Shown one piece after another: positions 53,459 to 62,748 of a stretch of DNA of 64,000 nucleotides. The stretch lies in assembly GCF_963666525.1 (NCBI RefSeq), contig NZ_OY762905.1, positions 3,079,501 through 3,143,500 on the forward strand. Direction: 5' to 3'. Numbering within the stretch: position 1 is the first letter of the stretch; every line of letters starts with the position of its first letter. The notes under the pieces are model-generated. The model saw nothing but the letters and a program-made list of their open reading frames with translations. It searched no databases and had not been told where the DNA came from. Source of the DNA: an uncultured Cohaesibacter sp. GTDB taxonomy: Bacteria; Pseudomonadota; Alphaproteobacteria; Rhizobiales; Cohaesibacteraceae. The position numbers and the translations under genes were made by a program.

Positions 53459-54395
53459 GACTCTCTCCCTCAATTATGGCGAGAGCTGTCGGCTCGTCGG
53501 TGATCAGCACGTTGAAGTGCTTGCCGCGTGCAGCAGCTCGAATGGCCTCGACCTTGTTTTGCCCGCAGGCTGCCGCGACAACATTGGGGATCTCCCGCAG
53601 GGCCTGAAGATCCAGGCCGATCAGATTGTCGTGGAAAGGCAAGTCGAGAACATTGCCATCTTTGTCATAGAAAATTGCGATGATATCTCCGACAGCACCC
53701 TGGCGTCGGAAAGCTTCAAACTGGGATCCGGTCGCATAGCCGGATGTGATCAGGGTGGCCTGATTGGCAACGGACCCGACACCGACAAGGGCATAGTTTG
53801 CCGTTCTTGCCATGTCCATCACGTCAACCACATGGCGCTCGACCTTGAGACTCTGGGCCAGCTCGGGGCTGGAAACCATCAGCGGGGCAGGGATCAGGTG
53901 GACATTCTGCGCGGTGCGCCCGGTCGCGACCCCTTCAATATAGGCGGCGACACCGCCGGTCAGGCTGACCAGCGAGATGTCCCGGTGCGACAGGGTCTGC
54001 GCCAGTCTCTGAAGGGCGCCCATGACGGTCGCGCCCCAGCCAACGGCGAGCAGATCTGCTTCGTTCAGCTTGCCCATCAGATACTGACTGGCCGCTTCGG
54101 CGATGCGTTCGACCGAGTGCTGGCCATTGTCGGCAGGAATGACCCGTGCTTCCTGCAGTCCGAACAGCTGTTGCAGGCGGCTTTCGAGCTCGAAACAGCC
54201 GCCATAGCTTGAGTTGATATGAATATGGATCAACCCCATCTTGCGACCCTTTTCGAGCATTCTCGAAATCTTGATGCGAGACAGGTTGAGGATCGTGCCG
54301 ATTTCACTCTGCGTCATGCCGTCATGATAATAGTACCAGGCCACACGGCTCAGCAATTCGGCATCATGATGTTCATATTTGTTGTCGTCGCTCAT
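53424..54395 (-). CDS. lsrR: LsrR-type repressor of AI-2 genes (SorC family)
   Basis: The 323-residue SorC/DeoR-like regulator has an N-terminal HTH (about 18-55; MTQSEIGTILNLSRIKISRMLEKGRKMGLI) and a sugar-phosphate-binding domain with AVGWGATV, SLTGGVAAYIEG and GVGSVANQATLI. LsrR represses lsr genes until P-AI-2 binds. It is divergent from lsrFACDBGE across the palindrome-bearing region. The ATG at 54395 is chosen; a GTG three codons upstream is possible and neither has a strong ribosome site. Confidence 0.9.
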   Translation of the reverse strand: MSDDNKYEHHDAELLSRVAWYYYHDGMTQSEIGTILNLSRIKISRMLEKGRKMGLIHIHINSSYGGCFELESRLQQLFGLQEARVIPADNGQHSVERIAEAASQYLMGKLNEADLLAVGWGATVMGALQRLAQTLSHRDISLVSLTGGVAAYIEGVATGRTAQNVHLIPAPLMVSSPELAQSLKVERHVVDVMDMARTANYALVGVGSVANQATLITSGYATGSQFEAFRRQGAVGDIIAIFYDKDGNVLDLPFHDNLIGLDLQALREIPNVVAAACGQNKVEAIRAAARGKHFNVLITDEPTALAIIEGESHEKERGIRSGD

Positions 54396-54753
54396 TTTGA
54401 TCACAGATCATTTCAGATGATGGATGGTGCGTTCATATGATCACATAACTTCATTGTGATCAACCCTTTCCGCAAACATATAATTTTAATTTTCCCGACC
54501 AATATGCCAATTATATAATTTAATCCAACAAAATCATATTGATAACGAAAGTTGTACGCAGAAAGTGGTATCGGAAGATATGATCATATGTCCACTGATG
54601 AAACAAATGACGAGTAAATTGGGTTGACAAGGACCGACCCCTGCGCGTAGCTTTTATGAGAATTTGATGGCGTGCTGTTCATATGAACGCATTCGGGCGC
54701 GCCAAGATGATGCCCCCGAGCATCGCCATGCAGAAATTTAACGGAGGAAATTC
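54396..54753. promoter_or_regulatory. Divergent lsr control region with three CATATG-type palindromes
   Basis: Three related sites are visible: GTTCATATGATCACAT (54431-54446), ATATGATCATAT (54578-54589, perfect) and GTTCATATGAAC (54677-54688, perfect). A sigma-70 promoter toward lsrF has TTGACA (54624-54629), an 18-bp spacer and TAGCTT (54648-54653). The third site lies just downstream of its expected start point and the second upstream of the -35, a layout suited to repression with looping by LsrR. The ribosome site GGAGG is at about 54742. Confidence 0.6.
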
Positions 54754-55635
54754 ATGGCTGATATCGATGACATTAAAGAAGGCAAGGACTTCGGCATTGA
54801 TGTTCCGGTTGAAACCAACCCATTCCCGGTGAGAGGTGCCAACGCGCTTGACTGGGGCATGCAGGACCGTCTGGCCCGCATCTTCCAGAAAAAGAGCAGC
54901 AATACCGTCATGCTGGCTTTTGACCATGGCTATTTTCAGGGGCCGGCTACCGGCCTTGAGCGCCTTGATCTGACCATTCGCCCGCTGGCTGACTACACCG
55001 ACGTGCTGATGTGCACCCGCGGCGGCTTGCGTGCCACGATGCCTGCCGATACCCGCAAGCCGGTCGTTCTGCGCTGTTCCGGCGGCATGAGCGTTCTGAC
55101 CGAGCTGTCCAATGAGCTGGTTGCCGTTGATATCGAAGACGCGATCCGCCTCAACGCATCCGCCATCACAACCAACGTCTATGTCGGTGCCGAATATGAG
55201 CATCAGTCGCTCGCCAACCTGATCAAGCTGATCGATACCGGCAACCGGTATGGCATCCCGACCATGGCCGTGACCGGCGTTGGCAAGGACATGGCTCGTG
55301 ACCAGCGCTACTTCTCGCTTGCCACGCGCATCTGCGCCGAGCTGGGCGCCCACATCGTCAAGTCCTACTTTATCGAAGAGGGTTTCGAGAAGGTGGTTGC
55401 CGGCTGTCCGGTGCCAATCGTCATCGCTGGCGGCAAGAAGCTGCCTGAAATGGAAGCCCTGACCATGGCTTACAAGGCGATCGATCAAGGCGCGCATGGT
55501 GTCGACATGGGCCGCAACATCTTCCAGTCCGACAGCCCGGTCGGCATGATCAAGGCGATCCGCTCCATCGTCCACGATGGTGAAAAGCCGGAGAAGGCCT
55601 ACGAAATCTATCAGTCGGAAAAGGCCTCTGCCTGA
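54754..55635 (+). CDS. lsrF: P-AI-2 thiolase/aldolase-type enzyme LsrF
   Basis: LsrF transfers acetyl from 3-hydroxy-5-phosphonooxypentane-2,4-dione to CoA, the last step of P-AI-2 breakdown. The 293-residue class I aldolase-fold protein matches LsrF from [29 protein letters not shown] through [13 protein letters not shown] (about 49-61), ATGV-type strand [11 protein letters not shown] and HIVKSYF with the active-site Lys near residue 206. It is the first gene of this lsr operon, unlike enterics where lsrF follows lsrB. Confidence 0.92.
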   Translation: MADIDDIKEGKDFGIDVPVETNPFPVRGANALDWGMQDRLARIFQKKSSNTVMLAFDHGYFQGPATGLERLDLTIRPLADYTDVLMCTRGGLRATMPADTRKPVVLRCSGGMSVLTELSNELVAVDIEDAIRLNASAITTNVYVGAEYEHQSLANLIKLIDTGNRYGIPTMAVTGVGKDMARDQRYFSLATRICAELGAHIVKSYFIEEGFEKVVAGCPVPIVIAGGKKLPEMEALTMAYKAIDQGAHGVDMGRNIFQSDSPVGMIKAIRSIVHDGEKPEKAYEIYQSEKASA

Positions 55636-55743
55636 TCTGCAAGCGTACACAGCACTTGACTCTGCGACCTTCTCGTTGGGCCGCAGAGGGGAGGAAGCGG
55701 CAGCAAGCCGCAAACAATAAAGTGATTGAGGAGCGCTTCAGTT

Positions 55744-57261
55744 ATGACGGACCAAAAGCCGTCTGGCCAACGCAAACAGCTCATTAAAGCAGATAGCATC
55801 TGGAAGTTTTTCGGGAATGTAACTGTCCTTAAAGGTGTTGATCTTGTTCTTGAGTCCGGCCAAATTCACGCCCTCCTGGGAGGCAACGGGGCGGGGAAAT
55901 CCACGCTCATGCGCATCATTGCCGGTCTGCACTCCGTTGACCAGGGTGACCTTTATGTCAACGGCGAGCATGCCAACAAGCTGACCCCGGTCTTGGCGCG
56001 CCAAATGGGGATTCACATGGTTCCGCAGGAACCGCTGCTGTTTCCCAATCTCAGCATCGAAGAAAATGTTCTCATGAACATGAAGGGCAACCGTGTCGCC
56101 CTGCACGCACGGCTTGTCAAACTGGCCAAGGAAATTGGCACCAACATGGATCTGCAGGCCCCGGCCGGTCAGCTTGAAGTGGCCGACCAGCAAATGGTCG
56201 AGATCTTGCGCGGTCTGATCCGCGACGCCCAAATTCTCATTCTGGATGAACCGACCTCTGCCCTGACCCCGCGTGAAGTGAGCCTTCTGTTCAATCGCAT
56301 GCGGGCGCTCGTGGCGCAAGGCGTGGGCATCTTCTTCATCAGCCACAAGCTGAATGAAATCCGCGAGATTGCAGACATCGTCAGCATCCTGCGCGACGGC
56401 CGTGTCGTCATGGCGGGGCCACCAAGGTCCTATACCGATGCGGAAATCGTCCGGGCGATGACCCAGGTCGAGGGTGGCGGCGAGAATGTCCTCGGAGAGC
56501 GCCGCCAGACTGCCAGACATGGCAAGGTCGTGCTCGAAGTGGACAATCTGTGTGGCGAAGGTTTTGCCAATCTGAGCTTTACCCTGCATGAGGGAGAAAT
56601 TCTCGGCCTCGCTGGTGTTGTCGGTTCCGGCCGCACCGAAATGGCTGAAACCATCTATGGCATTCGCAAGGCGGCTCGTGGCAGGGTTATGGTGGAAGGG
56701 CAGGATGCAACCTATACCGACCCTCAGGCCAGCCTCGACATGGGGCTTGTCTACCTGCCGGAAGATCGCCAGACCAGTGGCCTGTTTGTCGATGCACCGC
56801 TGAGCTGGAATGCGTCCTCACTCGTCCTGCACCGGGAATCCTCCTGGCTCCAGCTGAAGCAGGAAGAAGAGCGCTTCCAGCAATATGTCAAGGAACTGGG
56901 CATCGTCTGTGCAACATCGTCTCAGGCCGTCCGCACCCTGTCCGGAGGCAACCAGCAAAAGATCCTGCTGGCCAAATGCCTTGCGGCAAAGCCACGTGTT
57001 CTCATCCTTGATGAGCCGACTCGCGGCGTGGACGTGGCGGTGCGCGCGGACATCTACCGCATCATCGACGATCTGGCCAACAGCGGCGTCGCCATTCTCA
57101 TGATCTCGTCAGACCATGACGAAATCCAGCGTCTCAGCCATCGCGTGCTGGCCATGGCGCATGGCTATCCGACGGGTATTCTCGAAGGGGATGAGATCAC
57201 GGTCGATGCCATTGCCCAGATGTCGTTTGGTTTGAAGACAGAGGAGGCGAAAGCATCCTGA
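55744..57261 (+). CDS. lsrA: AI-2 ABC transporter ATPase LsrA
   Basis: The 505-residue protein has tandem ABC domains. The first has Walker A GGNGAGKST (about 44-52) and LILDEPTSALTPREVSLLF. The second has the degenerate Walker A GVVGSGRTEMAE, signature LSGGNQQKILLAKCL and VLILDEPTRGVDVAVRADIY. This unequal pair is normal for the sugar ABC class. The ATG at 55744 with GAGGAG upstream is preferred over an in-frame start at 55726. The lsrF-lsrA gap (108 nt) contains a CTCTGCG/CGCAGAG hairpin (55660-55688). Confidence 0.93.
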   Translation: MTDQKPSGQRKQLIKADSIWKFFGNVTVLKGVDLVLESGQIHALLGGNGAGKSTLMRIIAGLHSVDQGDLYVNGEHANKLTPVLARQMGIHMVPQEPLLFPNLSIEENVLMNMKGNRVALHARLVKLAKEIGTNMDLQAPAGQLEVADQQMVEILRGLIRDAQILILDEPTSALTPREVSLLFNRMRALVAQGVGIFFISHKLNEIREIADIVSILRDGRVVMAGPPRSYTDAEIVRAMTQVEGGGENVLGERRQTARHGKVVLEVDNLCGEGFANLSFTLHEGEILGLAGVVGSGRTEMAETIYGIRKAARGRVMVEGQDATYTDPQASLDMGLVYLPEDRQTSGLFVDAPLSWNASSLVLHRESSWLQLKQEEERFQQYVKELGIVCATSSQAVRTLSGGNQQKILLAKCLAAKPRVLILDEPTRGVDVAVRADIYRIIDDLANSGVAILMISSDHDEIQRLSHRVLAMAHGYPTGILEGDEITVDAIAQMSFGLKTEEAKAS

Positions 57262-58367
57262 TGATACGCTTTCTGCAAAACAATCGCGAAGCTTCGGTTG
57301 CCATCATTATCGTGATGCTGCTGGCCATTCTCGCCATCTCCGATCCTTCCTATCTGAGGGTCGAGACACTGCTCTCGATCTACAGCAACTCGCTGACGCT
57401 GTTTGTTCTGGCCATCGGGGCCACGATGGTCATGGCCACGCGCGGACTTGATGTCTCGGTCGGCTCCATCATGGGCTTGTCGGCAGCCATTGCCGGTGTC
57501 TGCATGAACGACGGGTTCGGCATTGTCCCCTCCATTGGCATCGCCCTGTTCGTGGGACTGTGCTGTGGTCTGTTCAACGGCTTCATGGTCGCCATCCTGC
57601 GCGTTCCGGCCATTGTGGCGACGCTCGGCACCCTGGGCTTCTTCCGCGGCTGTGTGCATCTGACCACCGGTGGCAGCTGGATCGAAGGTCTGCCGGAATC
57701 CTTCAAGGATCTGTCCCATGCCTGGGTGCTGGGGCTGTCGCCCTTTGCCTGGCTGGTGCTGGTGCTGCTGGCTGCTGCTCATGTGTTCCTGCGCTACACG
57801 GCCTTCGGACACGCCATCTTTGCTGTCGGCGACAACCGCGAAGGTGCCCGTCTTCTGGGTATCCGCGTCAACACGGTGCAGCTGACCGCCTATGCGATCA
57901 ACGGCATTCTCTCGGCACTGGCGGGCATCATCTTTGCCGCCCAGATCGGTTTCATTCCGAACACGGCTGGCAATGGCATGGAAATGCGCGCCATTGCCTC
58001 GGGTGTTCTTGGTGGCGTCAGCCTGCTGGGTGGCACTGGCACCGTGATCGGGGCTGCACTCGGGGCCTTCTTCATGACCTCCATCGACTCGGTTCTGGTC
58101 ATGCTGCGCTTTGATGCCTACTGGAACGACATGATCGCAGGCGCAATCCTGCTCATCGTGCTGATCGGTGACGGCCGCATCCGCGAAGCCATGGCCCAGT
58201 CACTGCGGTATCAGAAATATCGCAAGTTCCTGGAGCCGGACGAGCTTCGGGCTGCCGATCATGTCTCTGCCGCCGCCACTGCGTCAGTTGAACCATTGAC
58301 CGGTGCAGGCAAGGCCGGAACCAAGGATGCCGCCCTCGCAACCCATTCCAAGGAGGCAAGAGTATGA
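57261..58367 (+). CDS. lsrC: AI-2 ABC transporter permease LsrC
   Basis: The 368-residue permease has about nine hydrophobic segments of the RbsC/LsrC family, including MVMATRGLDVSVGSIMGLSAAIAG (about 53-76) and LGGVSLLGGTGTVIGAALGAFF (about 250). A soluble Ala-rich C-terminal tail of about 45 residues is longer than usual. The start overlaps the lsrA stop (TGATG) and the stop overlaps lsrD (ATGA). Confidence 0.9.
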   Translation: MIRFLQNNREASVAIIIVMLLAILAISDPSYLRVETLLSIYSNSLTLFVLAIGATMVMATRGLDVSVGSIMGLSAAIAGVCMNDGFGIVPSIGIALFVGLCCGLFNGFMVAILRVPAIVATLGTLGFFRGCVHLTTGGSWIEGLPESFKDLSHAWVLGLSPFAWLVLVLLAAAHVFLRYTAFGHAIFAVGDNREGARLLGIRVNTVQLTAYAINGILSALAGIIFAAQIGFIPNTAGNGMEMRAIASGVLGGVSLLGGTGTVIGAALGAFFMTSIDSVLVMLRFDAYWNDMIAGAILLIVLIGDGRIREAMAQSLRYQKYRKFLEPDELRAADHVSAAATASVEPLTGAGKAGTKDAALATHSKEARV

Positions 58368-59371
58368 AATCCCTAGGCTTGCTGAAACGCTGGGAAGCCG
58401 TGCTGGCACTGCTTCTGGTCGTCGAGATCCTGTTCTTCGGAGCCATCAACCCGACTTTCCTGAATGTCAGCACACTGCTCTATTCCACCAGTGACTTCAT
58501 TCATGTGGGGATCGTGGCACTTGCCCTTACACTGGTGATCATCACGGGCGGCATCGATCTGTCCATCGGATCGGTCATGGGGCTTTCTGCCATCACGCTG
58601 GGGCTGTTGTGGGTGGCTGGCGTCAACATCTGGGTTGCCTGTCTGTGCGCCCTTGGTGCGGGTGCCATGGCCGGGATCATCAACTCGGTTGCCATCCAGA
58701 TTGCCCAGGTCAACCCGCTGGTCATCACGCTCGGCTCGAGCTTCCTCTATGCCGGTGCTGCTCTGGTGCTGTCCGGTCTTGGTGGCGCTTCCGGTTACGA
58801 GGGCATTTCCGGCTTTGACGACAGCTTTGTCGAACTGGCCAACCTTGAGGTCATGGGCATGCCCTTTCCGCTGGTGATCTTCATCGTGGCAACGGCGATT
58901 TTCATGGTGCTGCTGCATCGCACCCGCTTTGGTCGCTACATCTATCTGATCGGTCAGAATCCGCGGGCCACGCGCTATGCCGGCATTCCGCAGTTCCGGA
59001 CCCTGACCATCGCCTATGCCTTGACCGGTTTCATGGCCGCGCTGTCCGGTCTTGTCCTGGCATCCTACTTCGGCTCAGCCCGCTCGGACTTCGGTTCGGA
59101 CGCACTGATGCCTGCCATCACCGCCGTTGTTCTGGGAGGAACGAGTATCTACGGCGGTTCTGGCACCATCCTGGGTACGGCACTGGCTGTGCTTGTAGTC
59201 GGGTATTTTCAAACAGGTCTGCAAATCATCGGGGTTTCCAGCCATATCGCCAGCGCTCTGTCCGGAGCCCTGTTGGTGGTGGTTGTCGCGATGCGCAGCC
59301 TGAGTGAAATCGGACGCGCCTATTTTCTTCTGTGGCGTGTCCTCAACAGCGCTGGCAAGCAAAAAGCCTGA
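58364..59371 (+). CDS. lsrD: AI-2 ABC transporter permease LsrD
   Basis: The 335-residue second permease has ALTLVIITGGIDLSIGSVMGLSAI (about 45-68) and GGTSIYGGSGTILGTALAVLVVG (about 262-284). With LsrC it forms the heterodimeric channel. Gene overlap of 4 nt with lsrC and an 82-nt gap before lsrB fit the operon order A-C-D-B. Confidence 0.92.
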   Translation: MKSLGLLKRWEAVLALLLVVEILFFGAINPTFLNVSTLLYSTSDFIHVGIVALALTLVIITGGIDLSIGSVMGLSAITLGLLWVAGVNIWVACLCALGAGAMAGIINSVAIQIAQVNPLVITLGSSFLYAGAALVLSGLGGASGYEGISGFDDSFVELANLEVMGMPFPLVIFIVATAIFMVLLHRTRFGRYIYLIGQNPRATRYAGIPQFRTLTIAYALTGFMAALSGLVLASYFGSARSDFGSDALMPAITAVVLGGTSIYGGSGTILGTALAVLVVGYFQTGLQIIGVSSHIASALSGALLVVVVAMRSLSEIGRAYFLLWRVLNSAGKQKA

Positions 59372-59453
59372 TTCAGCGCATTTCTGGGAGGTTATCGGCG
59401 GAGACGCTCATTGTCTTTCGCAGGTATAACGAGGAATATTTGGGAGTAGAATT

Positions 59454-60482
59454 ATGAAACATCTTGGCAAAATCTCTGCTGCACTGGCTTTCGGGGTTGC
59501 TTCAGTCTGCCTGATGACGCCATCCATGGCGGCTGATGCCAAAATCGCCTTCATTCCGAAAATGGTTGGCGTTGGCTTCTTCAACTCTGGTGGTCAGGGC
59601 GCAGTTGCTGCCGGTAAGGATCTGGGTGTAACCGTTACCTATGATGGTCCGACCGAACCATCTGTTTCCGGTCAGGTACAGTATATCAATACCTTTGTGA
59701 ACCAGGGCTATGACGCCATCGCAATCGGCGCAACCTCTCCGGACGGCCTGTGCCCGGCTCTGAAACGCGCCATGAAACGCGGCGTGAAGGTTCTGACCTG
59801 GGATTCTGATACCAACCCGGAATGCCGCAGCATCTACATCAACCAGGGTACACCTGATCAGCTCGGTGAAATGCTCGTGAAAATGGCCGCAGATCAGGTC
59901 ACCAAGGAAAAGGCCAAGGTTGCCTTCTTCTATTCCAGCCCGACCGTTACCGACCAGAACGCTTGGGTAAAACGCGCCAAGGAAGTGCTGGCCGAGAAAT
60001 ATCCGGGTTGGGAAATCGTCACCACCCAGTATGGCTACAACGATGCCCAGAAATCCCTGCAGACCGCAGAAGGCATCCTGCAGGCCTATCCTGACCTCGA
60101 CGTCATGCTCTGCCCGGATGCGAACGCTCTGCCTGCTGCCGCTCAGGCTGCGGAAAACCTGAAACGCGCTGGTGACGTAACCATCGTTGGCTTCTCCACC
60201 CCGAACGTCATGCGCCCCTATGTCAAACGCGACACGGTCAAACAGTTCGGCCTTTGGGACGTGACCAAACAGGGCGCGCTCACCATCTATGCAGCCAACA
60301 AACTGGTCAAGGATGGCCCGATGAATGTTGGCGACAAGCTCGATGTTCCTGGCATGGGCACCGTGGAAGTCAGCCCGAACAGCGTTCAGGGCTATGACTA
60401 TGAAGCTGACGGCAACGGCATCATCATCCTGCCGGAACGTCAGGTCTTCACCAAGGAAAACATCGACAACTTCGACTTCTAA
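59454..60482 (+). CDS. lsrB: AI-2 periplasmic binding protein
   Basis: The 342-residue protein has a signal peptide cleaved after SMA/AD (about residue 27). The mature start [23 protein letters not shown] is the LsrB signature. The AI-2 pocket segments are [32 protein letters not shown] and [15 protein letters not shown]. The well-known ligand residues (Lys, Asp, Asp, Pro, Ala) appear to be present by eye. It is followed by a strong hairpin before lsrG. Confidence 0.92.
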   Translation: MKHLGKISAALAFGVASVCLMTPSMAADAKIAFIPKMVGVGFFNSGGQGAVAAGKDLGVTVTYDGPTEPSVSGQVQYINTFVNQGYDAIAIGATSPDGLCPALKRAMKRGVKVLTWDSDTNPECRSIYINQGTPDQLGEMLVKMAADQVTKEKAKVAFFYSSPTVTDQNAWVKRAKEVLAEKYPGWEIVTTQYGYNDAQKSLQTAEGILQAYPDLDVMLCPDANALPAAAQAAENLKRAGDVTIVGFSTPNVMRPYVKRDTVKQFGLWDVTKQGALTIYAANKLVKDGPMNVGDKLDVPGMGTVEVSPNSVQGYDYEADGNGIIILPERQVFTKENIDNFDF

Positions 60483-60513
60483 GCCTCAACGGAAGCTGAA
60501 GATTGACTAGCAG

Positions 60514-60549
60514 GACCAGAGGGGCGCGCCCCTTTGGTCACCGTTTTTT
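60514..60549 (+). terminator. Hairpin with T-run after lsrB
   Basis: GACCAGAGGGG (60514-60524) pairs with CCCCTTTGGTC (60529-60539) with one G-T pair and a CGCG loop. A six-T run follows at 60544-60549. It can act as a partial terminator that lowers lsrG-lsrE expression relative to lsrB. Confidence 0.7.
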
Positions 60550-60587
60550 GCCCTCTTCCCTGCCATTCTCACTGTGAGGACAGACCC

Positions 60588-60884
60588 ATGCATGTAACGC
60601 TCGTTGAAATCCAGGTCAAAGCTGATCGCGTCGATGATTTTCTGCGCGTCTTCCACCCCAACCACCTCGGTTCGATCAAGGAGCCGGGCTGCATCCGCTT
60701 CGATGTCCTGTGCGACCCGGAAGACGAGACCAAATTCACCATTTACGAAGCCTATGAAGACGAGGACGCGGTCAAGGCCCACAAGCAGACCCCGCACTAT
60801 CTCAAGGTCAAGGCCGAGCTGGAAGACATCATGACCGGCCCGCGCACCCACAAGGTGCTGACAGGCGTCTGGCTGCCCCGTTAG
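60588..60884 (+). CDS. lsrG: P-AI-2 isomerase LsrG
   Basis: The 98-residue ferredoxin-like (ABM-fold) enzyme isomerises P-DPD to 3-hydroxy-5-phosphonooxypentane-2,4-dione, the LsrF substrate. The sequence matches LsrG from [19 protein letters not shown] through [11 protein letters not shown]-type [18 protein letters not shown] (about 21-38) and [19 protein letters not shown]. The ATG at 60588 with GTGAGGAC upstream is chosen over an earlier in-frame start at 60534 that falls in the hairpin region. Confidence 0.92.
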   Translation: MHVTLVEIQVKADRVDDFLRVFHPNHLGSIKEPGCIRFDVLCDPEDETKFTIYEAYEDEDAVKAHKQTPHYLKVKAELEDIMTGPRTHKVLTGVWLPR

Positions 60885-60947
60885 GCGCCAGACCCGTATC
60901 TTTCTGGACCACCAGTTTCACAAGCGACAATCCCCCGGGAGAGACAT

Positions 60948-61691
60948 ATGCCGGATCTTTCATTTAAGGATCTTGCCAGCCGCGAAGCCCTCGTTGAATG
61001 GCTGCGCAGCGGCGGGCCGCACATCAGCGTCGGCCTCATGGCGGCAGACGCCATGGCCTATGGCAAGGCCATCACTGAACTGGAAGAGGCCGGTGTATCT
61101 CTTCTCCATTTCGATATCATGGACGGCGTCTTCTGCCCCCAGATGACAGCCGGACCGGGGCTGGTCAAGGCCAGCAAGACCGCCATGCTCAAGGATGTCC
61201 ATCTGATGGTGGCCGATCCGCTGGCCCAGATCCCGGCCCATCTTACCGCTGGTGCCGACATTGTCCATGTTCATGCCGAGGGCATGCTTCATCTGCACAG
61301 GGCGCTGGTCGCGCTCGATGTTCCGGTGGCTGGGTGCGAGAGTGGCCGCAAGGTTTTGCGCTCGGTGGCGCTCAATCCGGGCACGCCGGTTTCGATCCTC
61401 AAGCCGCTGTTGCGGTCGCTGGAGATGGTGACATTCATCGCCGTCGATCCGGGCTGGTCAGGAGGTGCCCCCGATGTGGTGGTTGCCGACAAGATCGCCG
61501 AGTTGAAGGTCATGGCCGGTGAACAGGGTGTCGACCCGCTTGTCGCCATCGATGGCGGTATCACCATCTCGACCTTCCCCGTTGCCCGCGCAATGGGTGC
61601 CCACGTCATTGTCTCGGGCAGCGCGACCTTCAAGGCTGGCGCAACGGTGAAGCAGAATCTGACAGCGATGCTCGAAGCGCCTGGCAACTGA
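60948..61691 (+). CDS. lsrE: Ribulose-phosphate 3-epimerase-like protein (LsrE-like)
   Basis: The 247-residue TIM-barrel protein of the Rpe family has LLHFDIMDGVFCPQMTAGPGL (about 47-67; metal His and Asp), KDVHLMVADP and IDGGITISTFPVA (about 203-215). It diverges from housekeeping Rpe, with a longer N-terminus and a CESGRKVLRSVALNPGTPVS stretch. Salmonella lsr operons also end with an Rpe homologue, LsrE. It may process a phosphorylated AI-2 breakdown product; this has not been shown as far as I know. Confidence 0.82.
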   Translation: MPDLSFKDLASREALVEWLRSGGPHISVGLMAADAMAYGKAITELEEAGVSLLHFDIMDGVFCPQMTAGPGLVKASKTAMLKDVHLMVADPLAQIPAHLTAGADIVHVHAEGMLHLHRALVALDVPVAGCESGRKVLRSVALNPGTPVSILKPLLRSLEMVTFIAVDPGWSGGAPDVVVADKIAELKVMAGEQGVDPLVAIDGGITISTFPVARAMGAHVIVSGSATFKAGATVKQNLTAMLEAPGN

Positions 61692-61701
61692 AAGTCTTGC
61701 T

Positions 61702-61719
61702 GCCACTCTCCGGAGTGGC
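61702..61719. terminator. Small hairpin between converging lsrE and acyltransferase genes
   Basis: GCCACTC (61702-61708) pairs with GAGTGGC (61713-61719) across four bases in the 46-bp convergent gap. There is no T-run on either side, so termination is uncertain. Confidence 0.35.
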
Positions 61720-61737
61720 GGCGCCTCATTGGCAGGA

Positions 61738-62745
61738 TCAGAGCCTCAGCTCTGCCAGCATGTACCACTGGTCAATATGCTCCAACACCACTGGTTCCAA
61801 TGCGCCGTTGATCGCCTCGATGGTCATGCTGATGTCTTCCGCGCGGCCGTTGCCGCTTGCGGGTTGGATCGGCGGCAAGAGCGTCAGCTGATAATGTGCC
61901 CCCTCGCTGCGGACCATGTAGACCGGAATGAGCGCAGCATCATTGGCCATCGCCAGCTTGATGGCCGCCACGGCGTTGCCCCGGTCCGGGGCAGGACGGC
62001 CGAATAGTGGCAGATGGATCTGCCGGTCCCTCACGTCATCAACATAGATCAGGGCATTAGCTTCCCGCTCTTGCAGCAGCCTGTTGAGCCGGAAGGCCGA
62101 TTTGCGGCCCGGCGGGAAGAGGAATTGTCCGCGGCGTTTGCGCAACTGATAGACCAGACGGTTGGTAAAGCGGCTTGGCTCTGGCTGGAAGGGGCCAATC
62201 AACACAGTGCCCATCGCCTCGGCCAGCGCGAACATCTGTGCTTCCCAATGGCCCACATGCACCGAAACGAAAATCACCCGCTGCCCGCGAGACCGGATCG
62301 CGTCAAAATGCTCCTTGCCGGAGACCTCTACAAGTCCGGCCTTGAAATGGCGGTTGGTAACGGAAAACTCGGCAAACACCCGGCCGATATTGTCCCACCA
62401 GCTTGTCAGCAGGGCATTCAAGTCCTTATCGGATGCCGCCCGGTCGGGACGCAGGGTGCTAAGGTTCTTCTCGATCCTCCTGGCGAAATTGGATTTTGCA
62501 AACCGTGCTCTGGCAAATGGCGCCAACGCTGCGCCGAAGCGGGAGCAGCCGGAGACCGTCAGCAGGCGCAGCGCATGGTGAGTCACATAGTTGAGCCCTC
62601 CCATGACCGGCTCCAATACCCAGAACAGCCGCCAGGCCGCCTTCTGGTTTCTGTCAGCAGAAAAGGCCCAGGACAGTGGCGGGCCTTCCGGCTCGGGTGG
62701 GCGGGTATCCTCGATCGGAATGTCGGACAGGAGCAGCGGCTTCAT
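61738..62745 (-). CDS. LpxL-like lipid acyltransferase
   Basis: The 335-residue lysophospholipid/lipid A acyltransferase-family protein has the catalytic HX4E motif at His163-Glu168 (HVGHWE). It also has a positively charged KRRGQFLFPPGRKSAFRLNRLL segment and the DDVRDRQIHLPLFGRPAP stretch (about 230-250) typical of LpxL/HtrB relatives. A soluble N-terminal extension precedes a membrane-proximal helix. It follows the P450 stop by 3 nt, so the two are probably co-transcribed. It likely acylates a membrane lipid; lipid A, ornithine lipid or another acceptor cannot be distinguished. Confidence 0.8.
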   Translation of the reverse strand: MKPLLLSDIPIEDTRPPEPEGPPLSWAFSADRNQKAAWRLFWVLEPVMGGLNYVTHHALRLLTVSGCSRFGAALAPFARARFAKSNFARRIEKNLSTLRPDRAASDKDLNALLTSWWDNIGRVFAEFSVTNRHFKAGLVEVSGKEHFDAIRSRGQRVIFVSVHVGHWEAQMFALAEAMGTVLIGPFQPEPSRFTNRLVYQLRKRRGQFLFPPGRKSAFRLNRLLQEREANALIYVDDVRDRQIHLPLFGRPAPDRGNAVAAIKLAMANDAALIPVYMVRSEGAHYQLTLLPPIQPASGNGRAEDISMTIEAINGALEPVVLEHIDQWYMLAELRL

Positions 62746-62748
62746 GAC

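Noticed and set aside
61702-61719. A definite bidirectional terminator between lsrE and the acyltransferase
   Set aside because: The stem is short and has no T-run on either strand; kept only as a low-confidence hairpin.
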